Assembly: GCA_937926415.1 (NCBI GenBank)
Contig: CALBAF010000091.1
Span: forward strand, 1 to 6,149
DNA length: 6,149 bases
Source of the DNA: an uncultured Actinomyces sp.
GTDB taxonomy: Bacteria > Actinomycetota > Actinomycetes > Actinomycetales > Actinomycetaceae
Reading direction: 5' to 3'
The notes beneath the pieces were generated by a model. It had not been told where the DNA came from. It worked only from the letters and a program-made list of their open reading frames with translations, and did not search any database. A program made the translations under genes and the position numbers. Shown in pieces: positions 5,805 through 6,149 of the stretch. How positions within the stretch are numbered: position 1 is the first letter of the stretch; each line of letters opens with the position of its first letter.

Positions 5805-6149
5805 GCATCCTGCCGATCTGCATCACGGGCGAGCCTGTCCTGCACCGGGCTGCGGCCCCCGTCGAGTCCTTTGATTCGGAGCTGCGAGACCTCGTCGCCG
5901 ACATGATCGAGACGATGCACGCCGCGCCCGGCGTCGGCCTCGCTGCGCCCCAGGTGGGCGTCGGCTCCCAGGTCTTCGTGTGGAGGTACGGTGGCGCCGG
6001 ATCCTTCGATTCTTACTACCGTGACATCCTCCAGCTCGACGAGGGGCCGACGCGTGGCTTCAACACGGCCCTGAGTGGCGTCTTCGTCAACCCCACGCTC
6101 GACCTCGTGTGGGACGCCGAGGGGGCGGGCGCTATCCTGCCCGACGACC
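5801..6149 (+). CDS. def: Peptide deformylase, 3'-truncated by window edge
   Basis: The frame is open from ATG 5801 to the end of the window (116 full codons, no stop). Peptide deformylase removes the formyl group from the initiator methionine of new proteins, using a metal ion, at the ribosome exit. The first conserved motif GVGLAAPQVG is at residues 44-53, preceded by the typical N-terminus ITGEPVLHRAAAPVESF. The metal-binding EGCLS and HEFDH motifs lie beyond the right edge, so catalytic competence cannot be judged. Between FVW (59-61) and VFVNPTL (94-100) there are about 32 residues, roughly 20 more than in the E. coli enzyme, which suggests an enlarged loop. A GGGAGA (5789-5794) 6 nt before the ATG is a fair ribosome site, and the start overlaps the preceding stop by 4 bp. 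Confidence 0.93.
   Translation, partial: MSILPICITGEPVLHRAAAPVESFDSELRDLVADMIETMHAAPGVGLAAPQVGVGSQVFVWRYGGAGSFDSYYRDILQLDEGPTRGFNTALSGVFVNPTLDLVWDAEGAGAILPDD

Overview
The window looks like an ordinary, gene-dense stretch of chromosome from a high-GC actinobacterium. The strong C/G bias at third codon positions, the short intergenic gaps, the ATGA start/stop overlaps and possible leaderless starts (a -10-like hexamer 6-7 nt before the ATG) all fit the Actinomycetaceae (Actinomyces/Schaalia type). The genus is an inference from sequence style, not from a database match. I see no tRNA, rRNA, insertion sequence, phage gene or CRISPR array.

Layout. Positions 1-669 (+) hold the 3' part of rsmE, a 16S rRNA m3U methyltransferase cut by the left edge. 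It runs tail-to-tail, with a 6-nt gap, into an aldose 1-epimerase family gene on the minus strand (676-1575). A 125-bp divergent intergenic region (1576-1700) separates that gene from pepC (1701-3032, +), a cytoplasmic C1-family aminopeptidase. This region carries a good minus-strand -10 and a 19-bp Fur/Zur-box-like palindrome just in front of pepC. A 128-bp gap follows, with a weak hairpin at the pepC stop and a striking 44-bp near-palindrome 17 bp before the next start codon. Next is an adenosine/adenine deaminase family gene (3161-4177, +), closed by a strong 14-bp-stem terminator hairpin. The last block, starting at 4354, is a tight plus-strand operon: a class I glutamine amidotransferase-like hydrolase of the PuuD/peptidase C26 family, a maltose/galactoside O-acetyltransferase family protein, and peptide deformylase (cut by the right edge). 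The genes in this operon are joined by 4-bp ATGA overlaps.

How the genes work together. These are mostly metabolic and housekeeping enzymes: rRNA modification, sugar anomer interconversion, peptide turnover (PepC), purine salvage (deaminase), gamma-glutamyl amide hydrolysis, sugar acetylation and N-terminal deformylation. They do not form one recognisable pathway or a defence or mobile system. The points most worth a second look are the nested palindrome before the deaminase gene, the deaminase's HCD motif where the family normally has HAGE, the metalloregulator-like box before pepC, and a possible internal leaderless promoter inside the last operon.
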